In this document: piece by piece, positions 30,859-42,777 of the stretch
Position numbering within the stretch: position 1 is the first letter of the stretch
Layout: the number at the start of each line of letters is the position of its first letter
DNA from: Puccinellia tenuiflora
Lineage: Eukaryota; Streptophyta; Magnoliopsida; Poales; Poaceae
Assembly (NCBI GenBank): GCA_012064385.1
Contig: QRDG01001972.1
Location: 372,001-436,000, forward strand
Direction of reading: 5' to 3'
Length of the DNA stretch: 64,000 nucleotides
Position numbers and translations under genes: made by a program
The notes under the pieces: generated by a model
Told to the model about the DNA's origin: nothing
Seen by the model: the letters and a program-made list of their open reading frames with translations, nothing else
Databases searched by the model: none

Positions 30859-31802
30859 TATTTCGGAACCCTTCCAGAAAATCCCGGAACTTTTCCGATA
30901 CCTCCGGAAACCACTTTCCTTATATGAATCTTATTCTCCGGACCACTCCGGAACTCCTCGTGATGTCCGGGATCCCATCTGAGACTCCGAATCACCATTC
31001 GTTCATTCCATCAAAATATCTCATCGCTAACCCTAGCTACATCGGAGCGTTAAGTCTGTGACCCTACGGGTTCGAGAACATGCAGACATGATCATATCAA
31101 TAATCAATAGCGGGACCGGGATGCCCATATTGACTCCTACATATTCAACGAAGTTCCTTATCGATTGAACCACGATGCCGGAGATTCTTAATCTCATATA
31201 CGATTCCCTTTGTCTCACCGATATTTAATTTGCCTGAGATTCGATCGTCGATATCTCCATATCTAGTTTCATCTCGTTACCTGGCAAATTCTCTTTACTC
31301 GTCCATAATATAGGATCTCCGTGATTAACTCTTAATCACATGGTTGCAACCTTTCTGATGTTATATTACCGAGAGGGCCCAGAGATATCTTTTCCGTCAC
31401 AAGGAAGGACAAATCCCACTCTTGATTCATGTCACCCAACAAATACCATCGGAGATACCTGAAAGCCACCTTTATAATCACCCAGTTACGAAGTGACGTT
31501 TGATGTCCAGAAAGCATTCCTTCGGTAAACGGGAGTGACATAATCACATGGTCTAAGGAAACTATACTTGGCATACTAAAAGTGTTGGCAATGAAACTTG
31601 TGTAACACGATCAATTGCAACTCTTTATTATCGGGTCTTGTCCATCACATCATTACTCCTAATGATATGACTCCATTATCAAGTGACTGTAACAAGTCCA
31701 TGGTTAGGAAACTCTAACCATCTCTTGACTAACGAACTAGTCCGGTAGAGGCTTTCTAGGGACACCTGGTTGTTTATATTCCACACATGTATTATGTTTC
31801 CG

Positions 31803-31838
31803 GTTAATACAATTATAGCAGTTAATACAATTATAGCA
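31803..31838. repeat. Exact 18-bp tandem duplication
   Basis: GTTAATACAATTATAGCA occurs twice head to tail (31803-31820, 31821-31838) in U3 of G, near the LTR start. It looks like a recent slippage event. Confidence 0.85.
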
Positions 31839-32103
31839 TGGATAATAAACTATTATCATAAACATGAATATGCTAATAAATCATTTTATTATTGCCTCTA
31901 GGGCATATTCCCAACAGTCTCCCACTTGCACTAGAGTCAATAATCTAGTTTACATTTTCTCGATCCAACACTCATGGTGTCTAACACTCATGGAGTCTCA
32001 GTGCTGATCATGTTTGCTCATGAAAGAGGTTCTGTCCGTGTTCTGTACTATAGAGTTCTTTATGTTCTTTGCAAAACGTCAATGTCACCGAATTTGACAT
32101 TAC

Positions 32104-32163
32104 TTTATCATCACATGATAAACCTATTATCATCACATGATAATTCTCATCATCATATGATGA
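32104..32163. repeat. Three tandem hairpins with 3-nt loops
   Basis: TTTATCAT-cac-ATGATAAA (32104-32122), ATTATCAT-cac-ATGATAAT (32126-32144) and TCATCAT-cat-ATGATGA (32147-32163). The period is about 21-22 bp, and arm changes are matched on both sides. It lies about 190 bp from the 3' LTR of G. Confidence 0.75.
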
Positions 32164-32904
32164 ATATAATATATTTGGTTAAGAGCGAGACGTTCGTTTC
32201 CCTTTTATGCCTACATGACGTATGATCAGTCAAAAGGAACTTTCACATAGCATGTGCACCCAGAACTCACTCAATCTTGAAACAAAATTTCTCAAACTAT
32301 AATATTATATCTTTTAATCCTTGAATTAATCATATACTCCTATATGTTGTAGACTCACAAATCGACAGTGCTATCATGTCACTTCGATATTTTCGATCAT
32401 GCTTTCGCTGCGCTTCTGCTATTATGAGATCCCCAATCTAGTTTGGTTTTATGACTTCAACCAAGTCTACCAATCTCTAGATTCCTTTATCTCACCTTTA
32501 TGTTAAAATGACTCCTCATTCTAACACGTTCTTCTAATCCAAGAACTTGGGTCACATATCGTCAAATACAAAACACATGGTTCTTATATGTTTTAGACCT
32601 ATGAACAATTCATAGTGAATACCAACATATCCTCTAACCATCAATTTTGTACTGAGTTATCAACTCAATGTTTCACCTATTTCTGACAAGCAAATGAACC
32701 TTTCTTCACTTGTTCCATTTTGAACTCCTTCAAAATTTTACTTAGGTCAAACATCCTGACATAATGCTTTATCAAACATATCTATCCTCCATAGATACAT
32801 CCATCTCCATGGATATTTGACTAACTTTATAAGTTATACGTTGGTTCCTGACTTATTTACAACCCTTATGAAATCTCCATTTCACATAAACAAGATGTTG
32901 TAAA

Positions 32905-33060
32905 CTCCCACTCAAATATACACCATACATATTAAATTGTGAAACCACTTTGGCTCCCACTCAGAAATATGTTATCTCTATATTTGACCATGATTAACTA
33001 GCTCCCACTCAAACATATGTCTCCACATATTTTGATCATGGAAAATAGTTTCTGCTCTAA
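32905..33060. repeat. Degenerate repeat of about 48 bp, anchored on CTCCCACTCA
   Basis: CTCCCACTCA occurs at 32905, 32954 and 33002, followed each time by related AATATATG-like text. No coding role is apparent. Confidence 0.5.
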
Positions 33061-35635
33061 CTTAATATATGTCGCCACATATCTTAATTAGATCACACTC
33101 GTGTATTTTCTCGATATTTTGGACACCTCCAAAATTCTTAATTAACTATTAATATCGAGAACTCTTTATACGAAACGCTAGTACTTTACTAGCTTTAAGT
33201 TTTATTTATCCTCTACAAAACACCTTTTGAGGAATAAATATGTGAAACATCACTTTCACAAAATCAAGCAACAATTACTTTGTGATTTAAACTTAACATC
33301 GAATGACTCTTAGTCACTTTCGTATTTTAAAGCTTCTATTTCTTCTTTGCAGTTTCGTGGGTATGTCTTGTTTCTCAAACATGACAAGTAAATCATGAAT
33401 ATTATTTTGTAACCTCACAAAACTTTAATATTCTTGAATCCTACTCCTTTAGACAAGCTAAACCGAAATTCAATGATCACCATCATTAATTCCTTTATGT
33501 GTCAAGTTTTAACCAACATAGCACTTTACATATGTGCCACTTGATACATAAACAAGCAAGTTTTTAGCTTCTCAATTTCATTCCAACAATTCTTTTATCC
33601 ATGAAACCTTTTCACGATAAATCCACTAAAACACATAGCACAACCAACAAATTGTTTTGCCCCTTTTAGTCTCATATTGTGGAATCACATTCATAGTCAT
33701 ACTTATGAATATACTACAACATTATTCGCAATAGTCTCTAATTATCTCATAATTAATGAAACCACCTTTTCTCATAACTCATATGAAAAATATTTATGTG
33801 AATCATTAAATAGATCCTTATTTATAAAACAGAGTGTTTATCAAATAAATCTAAATGCTATTATTAAACCCCCGAAATAAAACCCTTTTTTTTTGAGACC
33901 ACACAATATCAAATAGTGTGTGATTACAATATCTTAGGACATATCAAATGCCTTTGAAATATTCTAAACATTGTAATTTGTGATAACACTTCTCACAAGT
34001 CCACATACTAACATATAACTCAAATATTTTGTCTCTTTTGATCAAATCATGAAGACTCAATTTGCTTGTTAACTTAATATCCAAAACTCCAGAAATTTAT
34101 TTGATCTCATCAAATATCATAACTCGAATAAATACACCTATTTAATCATTTCATTTATGATTGAGTTCACAAAATAATGACATCTAACATTTGCTGAAAA
34201 TACAACCAACACTTGTGTTTATTTTCGCAATTCATGGCACTCTTCCAAAGGGTGGCATTTTAGTCATACTCCTTACAATAAGGCGCATTGATAAAACATC
34301 AAAATGTTTATTCAATATTTAGCACGACCAAAACAATTGTCATTATTAAGTTTTTTGATATTTTAGTATGTCACATATTTTTATAAATGTTCAACCAATT
34401 TATCGTCTAGATTATAATAAGAATAATACACTTATAATCGAAAACTTGTGATTTCCAAAAAGGATTACTCATGAAAATAGAACAACCATTGTCTTTAACA
34501 TGAATAACCGTCTCACATAAGCAAGACACACTAATTAAAAACACACTTAATTCGATTACAACACTTATTCAAATCCTCTAATCCAAAATGATAAATGTAG
34601 AGACAGATCGTTGCCAGCATCAACTCCTTGATTGCCACCATTCCGCAACGTCTTCCCATATCCTTTATGCAAATCTCAAGCAGCAGGTTCTGTTTTCATA
34701 AAACAGAATGAGTATCAAATACTTATCGGAACTGCCACAATTGCAATTTGGACTTAAACACTTATAACATGTATATCAATATATACTTTCTGCATTGTCA
34801 ACTTCTCTTGCTATGGGTTCCACTTTGACATGACGCAGCCGAGACACAAACTCATAGAAAGTGATCAAATCCCTTCCTATGACATAGTCTCCGGCATAAT
34901 TCTTGAAGCTGGGGAGAAGCTAGCGTATCACCCCATCTATCGCGAAACCGTCATTCATCTCGTGGTTCCAAACAAGCACCAGACGATGATGTATCTCATA
35001 CATTATCCTCAGGTGTTGTTCCAAGCAAATGTTCTCTTCCATCTTGAGTGAAAGAAAAACCGTTCGGACATTCGAACCTTACAATTCTAACTTGTGCTGA
35101 AAAACTATTTTTTCAGTACATCAACAATCTCCATTGCAATCAAGTTCTTGAATTGTCTACTTAGGTCAGAATTCATGAAGGTGCACATCATCCACTTGAC
35201 TTTCAAGTAGGTGGTTCAAAACCACTCCATGTACTCTTCATAGCTTGCAGAAATATTTGGGTTTATCTCCTATAGGTTCTTCTAACATGTAGAGCTCATC
35301 ATTGGTGTGTAGGACTTCTTTCAGGACGCAGGTACTACTCAACAAAATGACCCATCGAGACGCAGTTTTTCAGCAACGAACAGACTACCGTAGTCGACCA
35401 TGATCTACAAGGATTTTTGCAAAGACATCTGGACTTTTGTTTATGATAATTTTAGTTCATCTTAATGAACTCCCACTAAACTCAACATCTCTCTGGTTGT
35501 TTAGTGACACACGATCCAAATCCACTACACCACAACCGATCATCACGTGAGATGATGTAGCTTCAAAGGTAAACATCACCATGTTGATCATATCATCCTT
35601 ATGACTCGTGTTTAGCCTTTCGGCTCTTGTGTTCC

Positions 35636-36544
35636 TGTCGGGGGGCAACCCCCGAATAGGGGCAAGATGCTGATATAAGGGTTGACTAGGAGTTGACCGG
35701 ATCACTGAAACCGACATAACTGTACCGGCTTACCTGGAGCTGACCGGGTCAAGACTAACCGACATATTGATATGTCGGTCCACGCAAGTTATATGTCAGA
35801 TCTTTCTCTGTTCTTCTTGTGTGCAGGGAAGGCGAATCCGAGTTACAGGGTATTCGGCGTGCCTATGCCGGATAAGGAAGCTTACTCGGGCCATGGTCAA
35901 GGCTCGTGTCTTGTCCCTACAATCACGGGGCAGGGCGCCGAGCCACTTGCACGATGGGACGAGGCCACTTGACCAGAGTGATAGACCTCCATGCCGCTGA
36001 CCGAAGCGGTACCAGGGAGCAGTGCGCTGGAGGAGATAGATAGGACGCGCCACGCCGCAGTGACGGAAGCAGTCAGAGGACCGGACGTGGCTACAGTGTG
36101 GGCTACGCCAGCACTGACGCCAGCCCTAACATGTGCCCTGGGCTTCCCTTTATAAGGAGCACCAGGGGCTCCTATTACACGCACGGGAGGCTGGGAGACG
36201 CTTGCATGGTTCCTACCTTACGCATAAACACTTGAGAATTTCCCTCGTAGCTAGTAGAGAGCCAGTGAGTTCCACCGAGACTCGGTAGAAGCTTAGATCG
36301 TGCTGTTCTTCCCTCACAGCTCAAGGAGCAAGCTTGTAAATCATTGGTAGTTCATATATATCGATCAGTTAGGCAGGAGTAGGGGTGTTATCTCCTCACG
36401 AGAGCCCCGAACCTGGGTAAACCGCGTGTGTTGTGTTCTTTGTGTGTGTGTTCGTGCGCACAAGCCCTCCCCGGGTGCCTCCAGCGTCCATCGGCCCCAC
36501 AACTCAAGCCATCTTATGGCATCTGCCGTGACACCACCATGACA
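35636..36544 (+). mobile_element. Element H 5' LTR (Tat-type Ty3/gypsy)
   Basis: It begins TGTCGGGGGG and ends CATGACA (TGTC/GACA ends), 909 bp, inserted in the interior of G after GTTCC (35631-35635). A TATA box TATAAGG is at 36151-36157. The PBS starts 2 nt after the LTR. No coding content. Confidence 0.75.
36151..36157 (+). promoter_or_regulatory. TATA box of the H LTR
   Basis: TATAAGG in the context CCCTTTATAAGGAGC. Transcription would start near 36185. Confidence 0.55.
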
Positions 36545-36546
36545 GT

Positions 36547-36564
36547 TGGCGCCCACCGTGGGGC
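36547..36564 (+). other. Primer-binding site of H
   Basis: TGGCGCCCACCGTGGGGC lies 2 nt after the LTR. It has the TGGCGCC start common in Tat-type elements. I do not assign the tRNA with confidence. Confidence 0.65.
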
Positions 36565-36958
36565 CAGCAGCGGCGCTGGCTGGAGTTTTCATCCGGACGG
36601 GTTCTCTCATCGCGTCGGGTGAGCGCGTGGTCTGTGGCCTTGTCCACAGATTCGGCTCCCTCAACGTCATCAGCGACAACGCGGGTTGCTTCGGCAGCAG
36701 GCCACTACCCCGGAACGGATGCCTCATCGACTTCGGCGTGCTCACGGTTTACGTCGCCACCGAGGTCCCTTGTAGGTTTCCCGAAAGGGTGCAGCTGGGA
36801 GCGGATCCACCCGCAGTCTGCGTAGCTCGCGGCCGGCGTACCGCTCGCCCCGCTAGTTGCGTGGAAGTCATGATGACCGCCCCTGGCGCCGGTGTCGGCA
36901 AAGTCATGGCGGGCGATGCTGATCCCGGCACCAGGTCGGCAAGAACAGGGCGTCTGCC

Positions 36959-38926
36959 TTGGAGAAACCAGAGAACCGTGCGGCACAGGCCAGCACATCC
37001 AGCGTGCCGGTGACGCCGAGTCCTCTTCAGGACGTGATTCAGAAGCTGGCAACCCCAGTCGCACCGAGTGCAGATGCTGCCCTGACTCAAGCCGAGTTGG
37101 AGGTGCAGCGCCAGAACATACTCCAGGAGGCCAGAGAGGTGGCCCGAGTCAGGCAGGAGTTCGACATATCAATGCGTGAGTATAACTCGGCTCACGATTT
37201 TACTCCAGTAGCAAACCCAGTTAGTCGCATCGATGAGGTGCGTGCCTGAGGTAGAGACCTCAACGCAGAGATAGCTAGAGATGGTAGAACTAGATCTGCT
37301 AGAACTGCTAGTTATGTGTCGGCTGAAAAGCCGAGATACAGCACACCCGGAAAGAACATTAGGGCGCCAGAGGCAGCCATAGCCGAGTTGGCCGGCCTAT
37401 CCGGAGACGCTCGCTCTAGGCAGCAGGATCGGGTAAACGAGTTGGTGGCTGTTGCTAACCGACAAAATGAGGCCTACCGTAAGGCTAACCCGGATGCGGG
37501 TGGATCTCGGTTCCTTCACTCAAATGGTGGAGCCGGGGAAATGTCCAAGGGACAGGCCTCCTCGCCGTATGTCGGCAGGAGCAGAGGCCAGAGTGTGAAC
37601 TCTGGCAAGAACAAGCAGATGCAGGCGTATGATCCGGTTTATGCCGGAAAGCAAGTAGCCGAGCAAGGCAATGCCGGTCGGGGAAAACCAGGACCCGCCC
37701 AGGACAGGCAAGAAGCAAACCGAGTTATCCCGGCGAATCAAGGCCAGCCACCTCGGCATCCGGCACCAATTCCACCTCGGCCACGACATGGTGCCGAGTA
37801 CGCTGAACCGGCCGTCGACCGATACGATGATGGTTATTCGGCCATGGAGCGGGCCGGGTACACAAGATACAGAGACCTGGCGTCCGAGGGTGCAGTCGGT
37901 GCCAGGCTGGGAGCTCGCCAGTTGCCGGCACACGATCTCCGGAACAAGCTTGACAGAATCTATCTGTCCGAGCTCCTGGAGGAGCAAGGCCCACCGGGTC
38001 CGGCATGTTTTGAACCTCGGATAATGAAGCAGGCACCTGTGCCGAATTTCCAATTACCTCGGGGTGCCAAGATGTATGACGGCAGTACCAAGCCGGAGGA
38101 CTGGCTGACAGACTATGTCACCGCTGTGCACATTGCCGGCGGAAGTCGCAGATGGGCAGTGCGGTATGTGTCGCAAATGCCTGAAGGACCAGCCCGGATC
38201 TGGCTGAACAACCTGGAGGAGGACAGCATTGACTGCTGGTTGGATTTCTCCGACGCATTCGTCAGTAACTTCTCCAGCACATACAAGAGGCTGAATCGCC
38301 CTCAGCAGCTGTCCATGTGTCGGCAGAGAGAAGACGAAACCGACCGAGAGTACCTGACTCGGTGGAGCACGATCCGCAACTCCTACGAAGGAGTGATCGA
38401 GTCGCAGGCCATTGCATGGTTTGCACAAGGGTGCCGACATGGCTCCATGCTCTGGCAGAGACTCCAGAGAGAAATGCCGGCCACCTTGGCCGAGACAATC
38501 AAGATTGCTGATAGCTATGCTTTGGGTGATCCGACACAGCCCTTACTGGCCCCGGTCGACAGAGACAGATCGGGTCGGCGAGGTGATCGTTCGGATTACC
38601 GAGAAAAGAGAAGAGAGGAGAGGCCGGATTACCGGTATGGGTCAGACCAGGTTGCTCCCATCGACCAAGATCAGATGGATGCCGGTAGCAGCCAGAGACA
38701 GAAGAATGACGGTCCCGCGTGGGGCCAGAACTCGGAAGGAAGGAGGCCGTGGGACGGCGAAAAAAGACTGTGGAATGGCGAGAGGAAGCCATGGAACGGC
38801 GACAAGAGGCAGTGGGGTAACCCCAATGGGACGATGCCGGATGATCCCTGCAGCTACCACACCAAGCACCCCAGCAGACCGGCTCAGCACTCGAACCGGA
38901 ACTGCAGCCGAAACAGGCGCCCGTAG
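36959..38926 (+). pseudogene. gag: Element H gag (Tat-type), one internal stop plus terminal TAG
   Basis: One reading frame carries Gag from at least 36959. It is broken by TGA at 37247-37249, continues in frame, and stops at TAG 38924-38926; the downstream protease frame is also in phase. The Gag core, with motifs YDGSTKPEDWLTDY, ARIWLNNL and DETDREYLTRW, spans about 38040-38530. It is followed by an Arg/Asp-rich linker and, near 38845-38920, a zinc-finger-like C-x2-H-x9-H-x4-C. The true start is uncertain: the 36565-36958 leader has frames that do not connect cleanly. The function was particle assembly; the two stops make it non-functional as it stands. Confidence 0.75.
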
Positions 38927-41866
38927 GAGAACACTGGTCCGGCGACTCGGCCCGCACCACTTACGGGTGTGAACGCTATCCCGGTGAACGCCCAAGCAAG
39001 GCCTGAAGATGTCAACCAAGTAGCCAACATGGCCAACACCAAAAACAACTCCAACTACCCCGACAACAACACTGGCCCGAGCCGGCAAAATCAGTACCGA
39101 GAGCCCCACCAGAGTTACATGGTCTTTGTGACCGAACCCAATGACAAGCAGAGTCATCACAGACGTGCGATGGAGGTAAATGTCGTTATGCCGGCGGTGC
39201 CAAAATTCATGTACTGGTCCGAGGATGAGATCAGCTGTAGCGTCAAGGACCATCCAAAGGTCATGCCCAACCCAGGGGGTTATGCTCTAGTGTTGGATCC
39301 GACATTCGTCGGGCCCAGCATCAATGTCAGGTTTTCCCGGGTCCTTGTTGATAATGGGAGCAGCATCAACATTATGTACCGGGATACCATGGTCAAACTC
39401 GGCATAACCGAGAATATGATGCAGCCCAGCCGAACCACCTTCCACGGCATCGTGCCAGGTGTTTCACATGCACCCATCGGCACGGTTTGGGTCGATGTCA
39501 CCTTCGGTGACAAAAGCAACTGCCGGATTGAGAGTCTGCTGTTCGAGGTCATGGATCTTGAAAGCCCGTATCACGCCTTACTCGGCAGGCCGGCACTCAC
39601 CAAGTTCATGGCGTCCACTCATGTGGCTTATCTGAAGATGACGCTTCCGGGACCAAATGGTGTCATCACCATCTCGGGAGACTACAAGCGTTCCATGGAG
39701 TGCGCCTCAGCCGGGTCATCCCTGGCCGAATCACTGGTGATCGCCGCCGAGAAAAGGAGAATCCATGAGGTGGTGGCTCTGGCCCAGGCATCTCAGCTCG
39801 GCATGCCGAGTGTGGCCAACCCGCAGCAAACTGCAACCTTCCAGGCGGCGAAGGAATCGAAGAAGGTCGGCATCGACGAGGCTAACCCGGACCGCTCCGT
39901 CATCATCGGTGCCGGGTTGGACAAGAAATAGGAAAGCGAGCTCATCAACTTCCTCCGTGAGAATCGGGATATCTTTGCATGGTCCAGTCAGGACTTGCCG
40001 GGTGTTCCGAGGGAGTTGGCTGAGCACTCTCTGCATGTCAGGCCAGATGCTAGGCCTGTGAAGCAACCGACACGGCGTCTTGCCGAAGGAAGAAGGAAGG
40101 CTGTGGGTGACGAGCTAGCCAAGTTACTCGCATCCAATGCCGTAGTAGAAGTGAAGTATCCGGACTGGTTGGCTAACCCGGTCCTGGTAGAGAAGAAGAA
40201 AGAGGAACCGAATGCTGCCACTGCCTGGCGCATGTGTGTTGACTACACACACCTGAATAAGGCATGTCCTAAAGATCCATTCCCGTTGCCCCGGATCGAT
40301 CAAGTGATCGACTCCACGGCCGGGTGTGAACTACTCTCGTTTGTAGACGCGTACTCTGGTTTTCACCAGATACCGCTGAATCCTGATGATCAAATAAAGA
40401 CTGCTTTTATCACCCCGTACGGGGCTTATTGCTATCGTGTCATGTGTTTTGGTTTGAGAAATGCCGGCGCTACTTATCAGCGCTGTATGCAGAAATGTTT
40501 GCATGATCAGATAGGAAAAAATGTGCAGGTATATGTCGACGACATAGTCATAAAAACAAAAGAAAAACATACTCTGTTGGATGATCTCAGAGAAACATTC
40601 GCAAATCTGCGGAAATTCCGATTAAAACTTAATCCGGATAAGTGTACATTCGGTGTGCCGGCCGGCAAGTTACTCGGTTTCCTCGTGTCGAGCCGAGGTA
40701 TCGAGGCGAATCCGACTAAGATCCGGGCAATAGAAAATATGAGGTTACCGAGATGCCTCCGAGATGTCCAAAAGTTTACGGGTTGCCTGGCTTCCCTGAG
40801 TCGGTTTCTAGGTCGGTTGGGAGAAAAGGCCCTACCTTTGTACCAACTAATGAAAAAGTCTGATAGATTTAGCTGGACCCCGCAAGCGGACGCGGCATTC
40901 CATGAATTAAAAAGATGTTGGCTACTGCGCCGATATTGGCTTCGCCATTACCGAGAGAGCCCATGTTGCTTTACATTGCAGCCACTAACCGAGTCGTCAG
41001 TGTCGTTGTGGTGGTAGAACGAGAAGAAGGGGGAACCACCGTGCAGAGGCCGGTGTATTACCTGAGTGAGGTGCTCTCCACCTCGAAACAAAATTACCCA
41101 CACTACCAGAAAATGACCTATGGTGTGTACCTGGCGGCCAAGAAACTGAAGCATTACTTCCAGGAGCACCCAATAACCGTGGTGAGTGCGGCTCCTATTT
41201 CGGAAATCATCGGAAACCGAGATGCAAGTGGCCGAGTAGCCAAGTGGGCTATCGAGTTGGCGGCATATGCGCCGCAATACGCGAGAAGAGATACCATCAA
41301 GTCTCAAGCCGTGGCGGATTTCTTTGTCGATTGGGCCGAGATGCAGTATGAACCATCTCTGCCGGACTCCAATTACTGGAGGATGCACTTCGACGGGTCC
41401 AAAGTAAAAGAAGGCCTGGGTGCCGGCGTGGTTCTCACCTCGCCAAAGCGAGACCAGTTGAAATATGTGTTGCAAGTTCATTTCGCGGCATCCAACAATG
41501 TAGCCGAGTATGAGGCATTGATCCACGGACTCAAGGTGGCCAAGGAAATCGGGATTCGCCGAATAATCTGCTATGGTGACTCGGATTTGGTGATTCAGCA
41601 AACCTCGGGCAACTGGGATACCCTGGATGCCAACATGGCGGCATACCGGTTCCATGTCCAAAAGATCTCGGGATTCTTTGATGGCTGTGAGTTCAGTCAC
41701 ATCCGGCGGACCGAAATGAAAGTGCAGACATGCTGTCCAAAATTGGATCATACCGACAGGACATTCCGCCCGGAGTGTCTCTGCAGCATCTTCACAAGCC
41801 ATCAATTAAGCCTTCACCCGAGTCAGACTCAATATTCATCCCGGGCAATCCAGAACCCAATGTCGT
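38927..41866 (+). pseudogene. pol: Element H pol: protease, RT, two RNase H domains; broken
   Basis: It continues the gag frame. The protease has LVDNGSSINIM (D-N-G-S) near 39343-39375. After an in-frame TAG at 39929-39931 comes reverse transcriptase with PFPLPRIDQ, CFGLRNAGATYQR and the YVDD box (40532-40543). A frameshift near 40910-40920 moves the reading to the next frame, which carries the connection RNase H and then a second, archaeal-like RNase H with FDGS (41389-41400), AEYEAL (about 41503) and GDSDLV (about 41575). A dual RNase H is the hallmark of the Tat lineage. A further shift near 41720 precedes ADMLSK. Integrase is not seen because element C is inserted at 41867; it should lie right of the window. 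Confidence 0.8.
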
Positions 41867-42559
41867 TGTGGGGACCCCGGACTAGCCGTCCGAAATACCC
41901 TTGTGCCTACATCAGCGATCCCATGATCAGTGTGTCGCTGAGCACAATCAAACTGGTAATCAAGGAACATCCATAATTACCGAAGGAATATACTTACTTG
42001 ATTGAAGTCATACTCTTCAATAGGTACTTGCAGCGGAAATCACCATACAGCGTGGAGCCCAAGTCATTCGCCTTAACCCTACAGGCAACTGACTAGGAAG
42101 CGCCCTAGTTCGCATTGACGTCATTTCCTTCTCCTCCTTCAAGCTACTCTTCCTTAAAATCTGGCTAAGACAATAGCCAGGGACGAAACCATTATGAGTA
42201 CAATTTGTACTCGCAAACTACTCCTCTACTGAGTATGCACCAATTTTAAGTTGTTGCCTATAGCACTTTTAGTTATTACTCTATCTCTATATCTTTGGTT
42301 GAAGTAAAATAAGAGAAATTTTATAACTTTTCATAAACCTTGTATATTTTTCAAAACATCTATAGCCTTTGTTAAAGAAAACGAAAAGAAGGCTTTAGAT
42401 TCTTTTTTTTTTCCATAAAACTGTCTTTGTAAGGAGTTTTCTTTTAAAACATTTTTCCCGAAAAATAGCTGTTTGTTAAAATAAGAAGTCCCTTTTTAAA
42501 AACGTTTTTCCCGGAAAATCACCATTTTGCTTATTTATCCAAAACTCCTCCTTTTTCCC

Positions 42560-42579
42560 GACCATGTCTCATCATGGTC
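42560..42579. repeat. Hairpin with hexaloop in U5 of C
   Basis: GACCATG (42560-42566) pairs with CATGGTC (42573-42579) across a 6-nt loop (ATGAGA in transcript sense). It is present in all three LTR copies, at the place where A has its stem-loop array. Confidence 0.65.
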
Positions 42580-42725
42580 CAATTATTTCCAACAACTCAT
42601 ACCAACACATTGGCATAGTTGCATAAAACATCCTTCACATCATTTTCTCTTTCAAATCTCAAACCTTTTCCAAAACTTGCACATCTTTGTAAAACTTTGC
42701 ACATGGTCTAGTAGGGCCTCCCAAC

Positions 42726-42777
42726 TGTCCATATCCGAGGACTCGGCTATTCGAATAGTTTTTACCCTCTGCAGAGG
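42726..42777 (-). other. U5 palindrome block, C LTR copy 1
   Basis: On the minus strand: CCTCTGCAGAGG (42777-42766), CTATTCGAATAG (42758-42747), then GTCC/GGAC arms (42742-42739 and 42730-42727). Equivalent blocks lie at 51078-51129 and 59392-59443. Confidence 0.8.

Larger units (their letters stand above)
30386..31916 (-). mobile_element. Element G 3' LTR, proximal piece (copia, Angela/BARE-like)
   Basis: On the minus strand it starts TGTTGGGAATATGCCCTAG at 31916, the hallmark start of Triticeae Angela/BARE/WIS LTRs, right after the tract AAGTGGGAGAC in the interior (31927-31917). A TATA box is at 30616-30609. The GC-rich ORFs at 30338-30622 and 30348-30617 lie at and after the TATA box and have no domain. 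The whole LTR continues at 22375 beyond element B. Confidence 0.8.
31917..35635 (-). mobile_element. Element G internal region, 3' part, no coding
   Basis: It begins (minus sense, left end) with the polypurine tract AAGTGGGAGAC at the LTR. Over 3.7 kb there is no frame with copia Gag, integrase or RT motifs; the longest frames are under 90 codons. Element H interrupts it at 35636, so the rest and the 5' LTR lie outside the window. Either the pol region lies beyond H or this copia copy is non-autonomous. Confidence 0.6.

Noticed and set aside
36546..37249. 155-codon plus-strand frame (36546-37013) and antisense frames as a separate H gene
   Set aside because: The frame starts at the PBS, overlaps the start of gag in another phase and has no domain. 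It is leader sequence.
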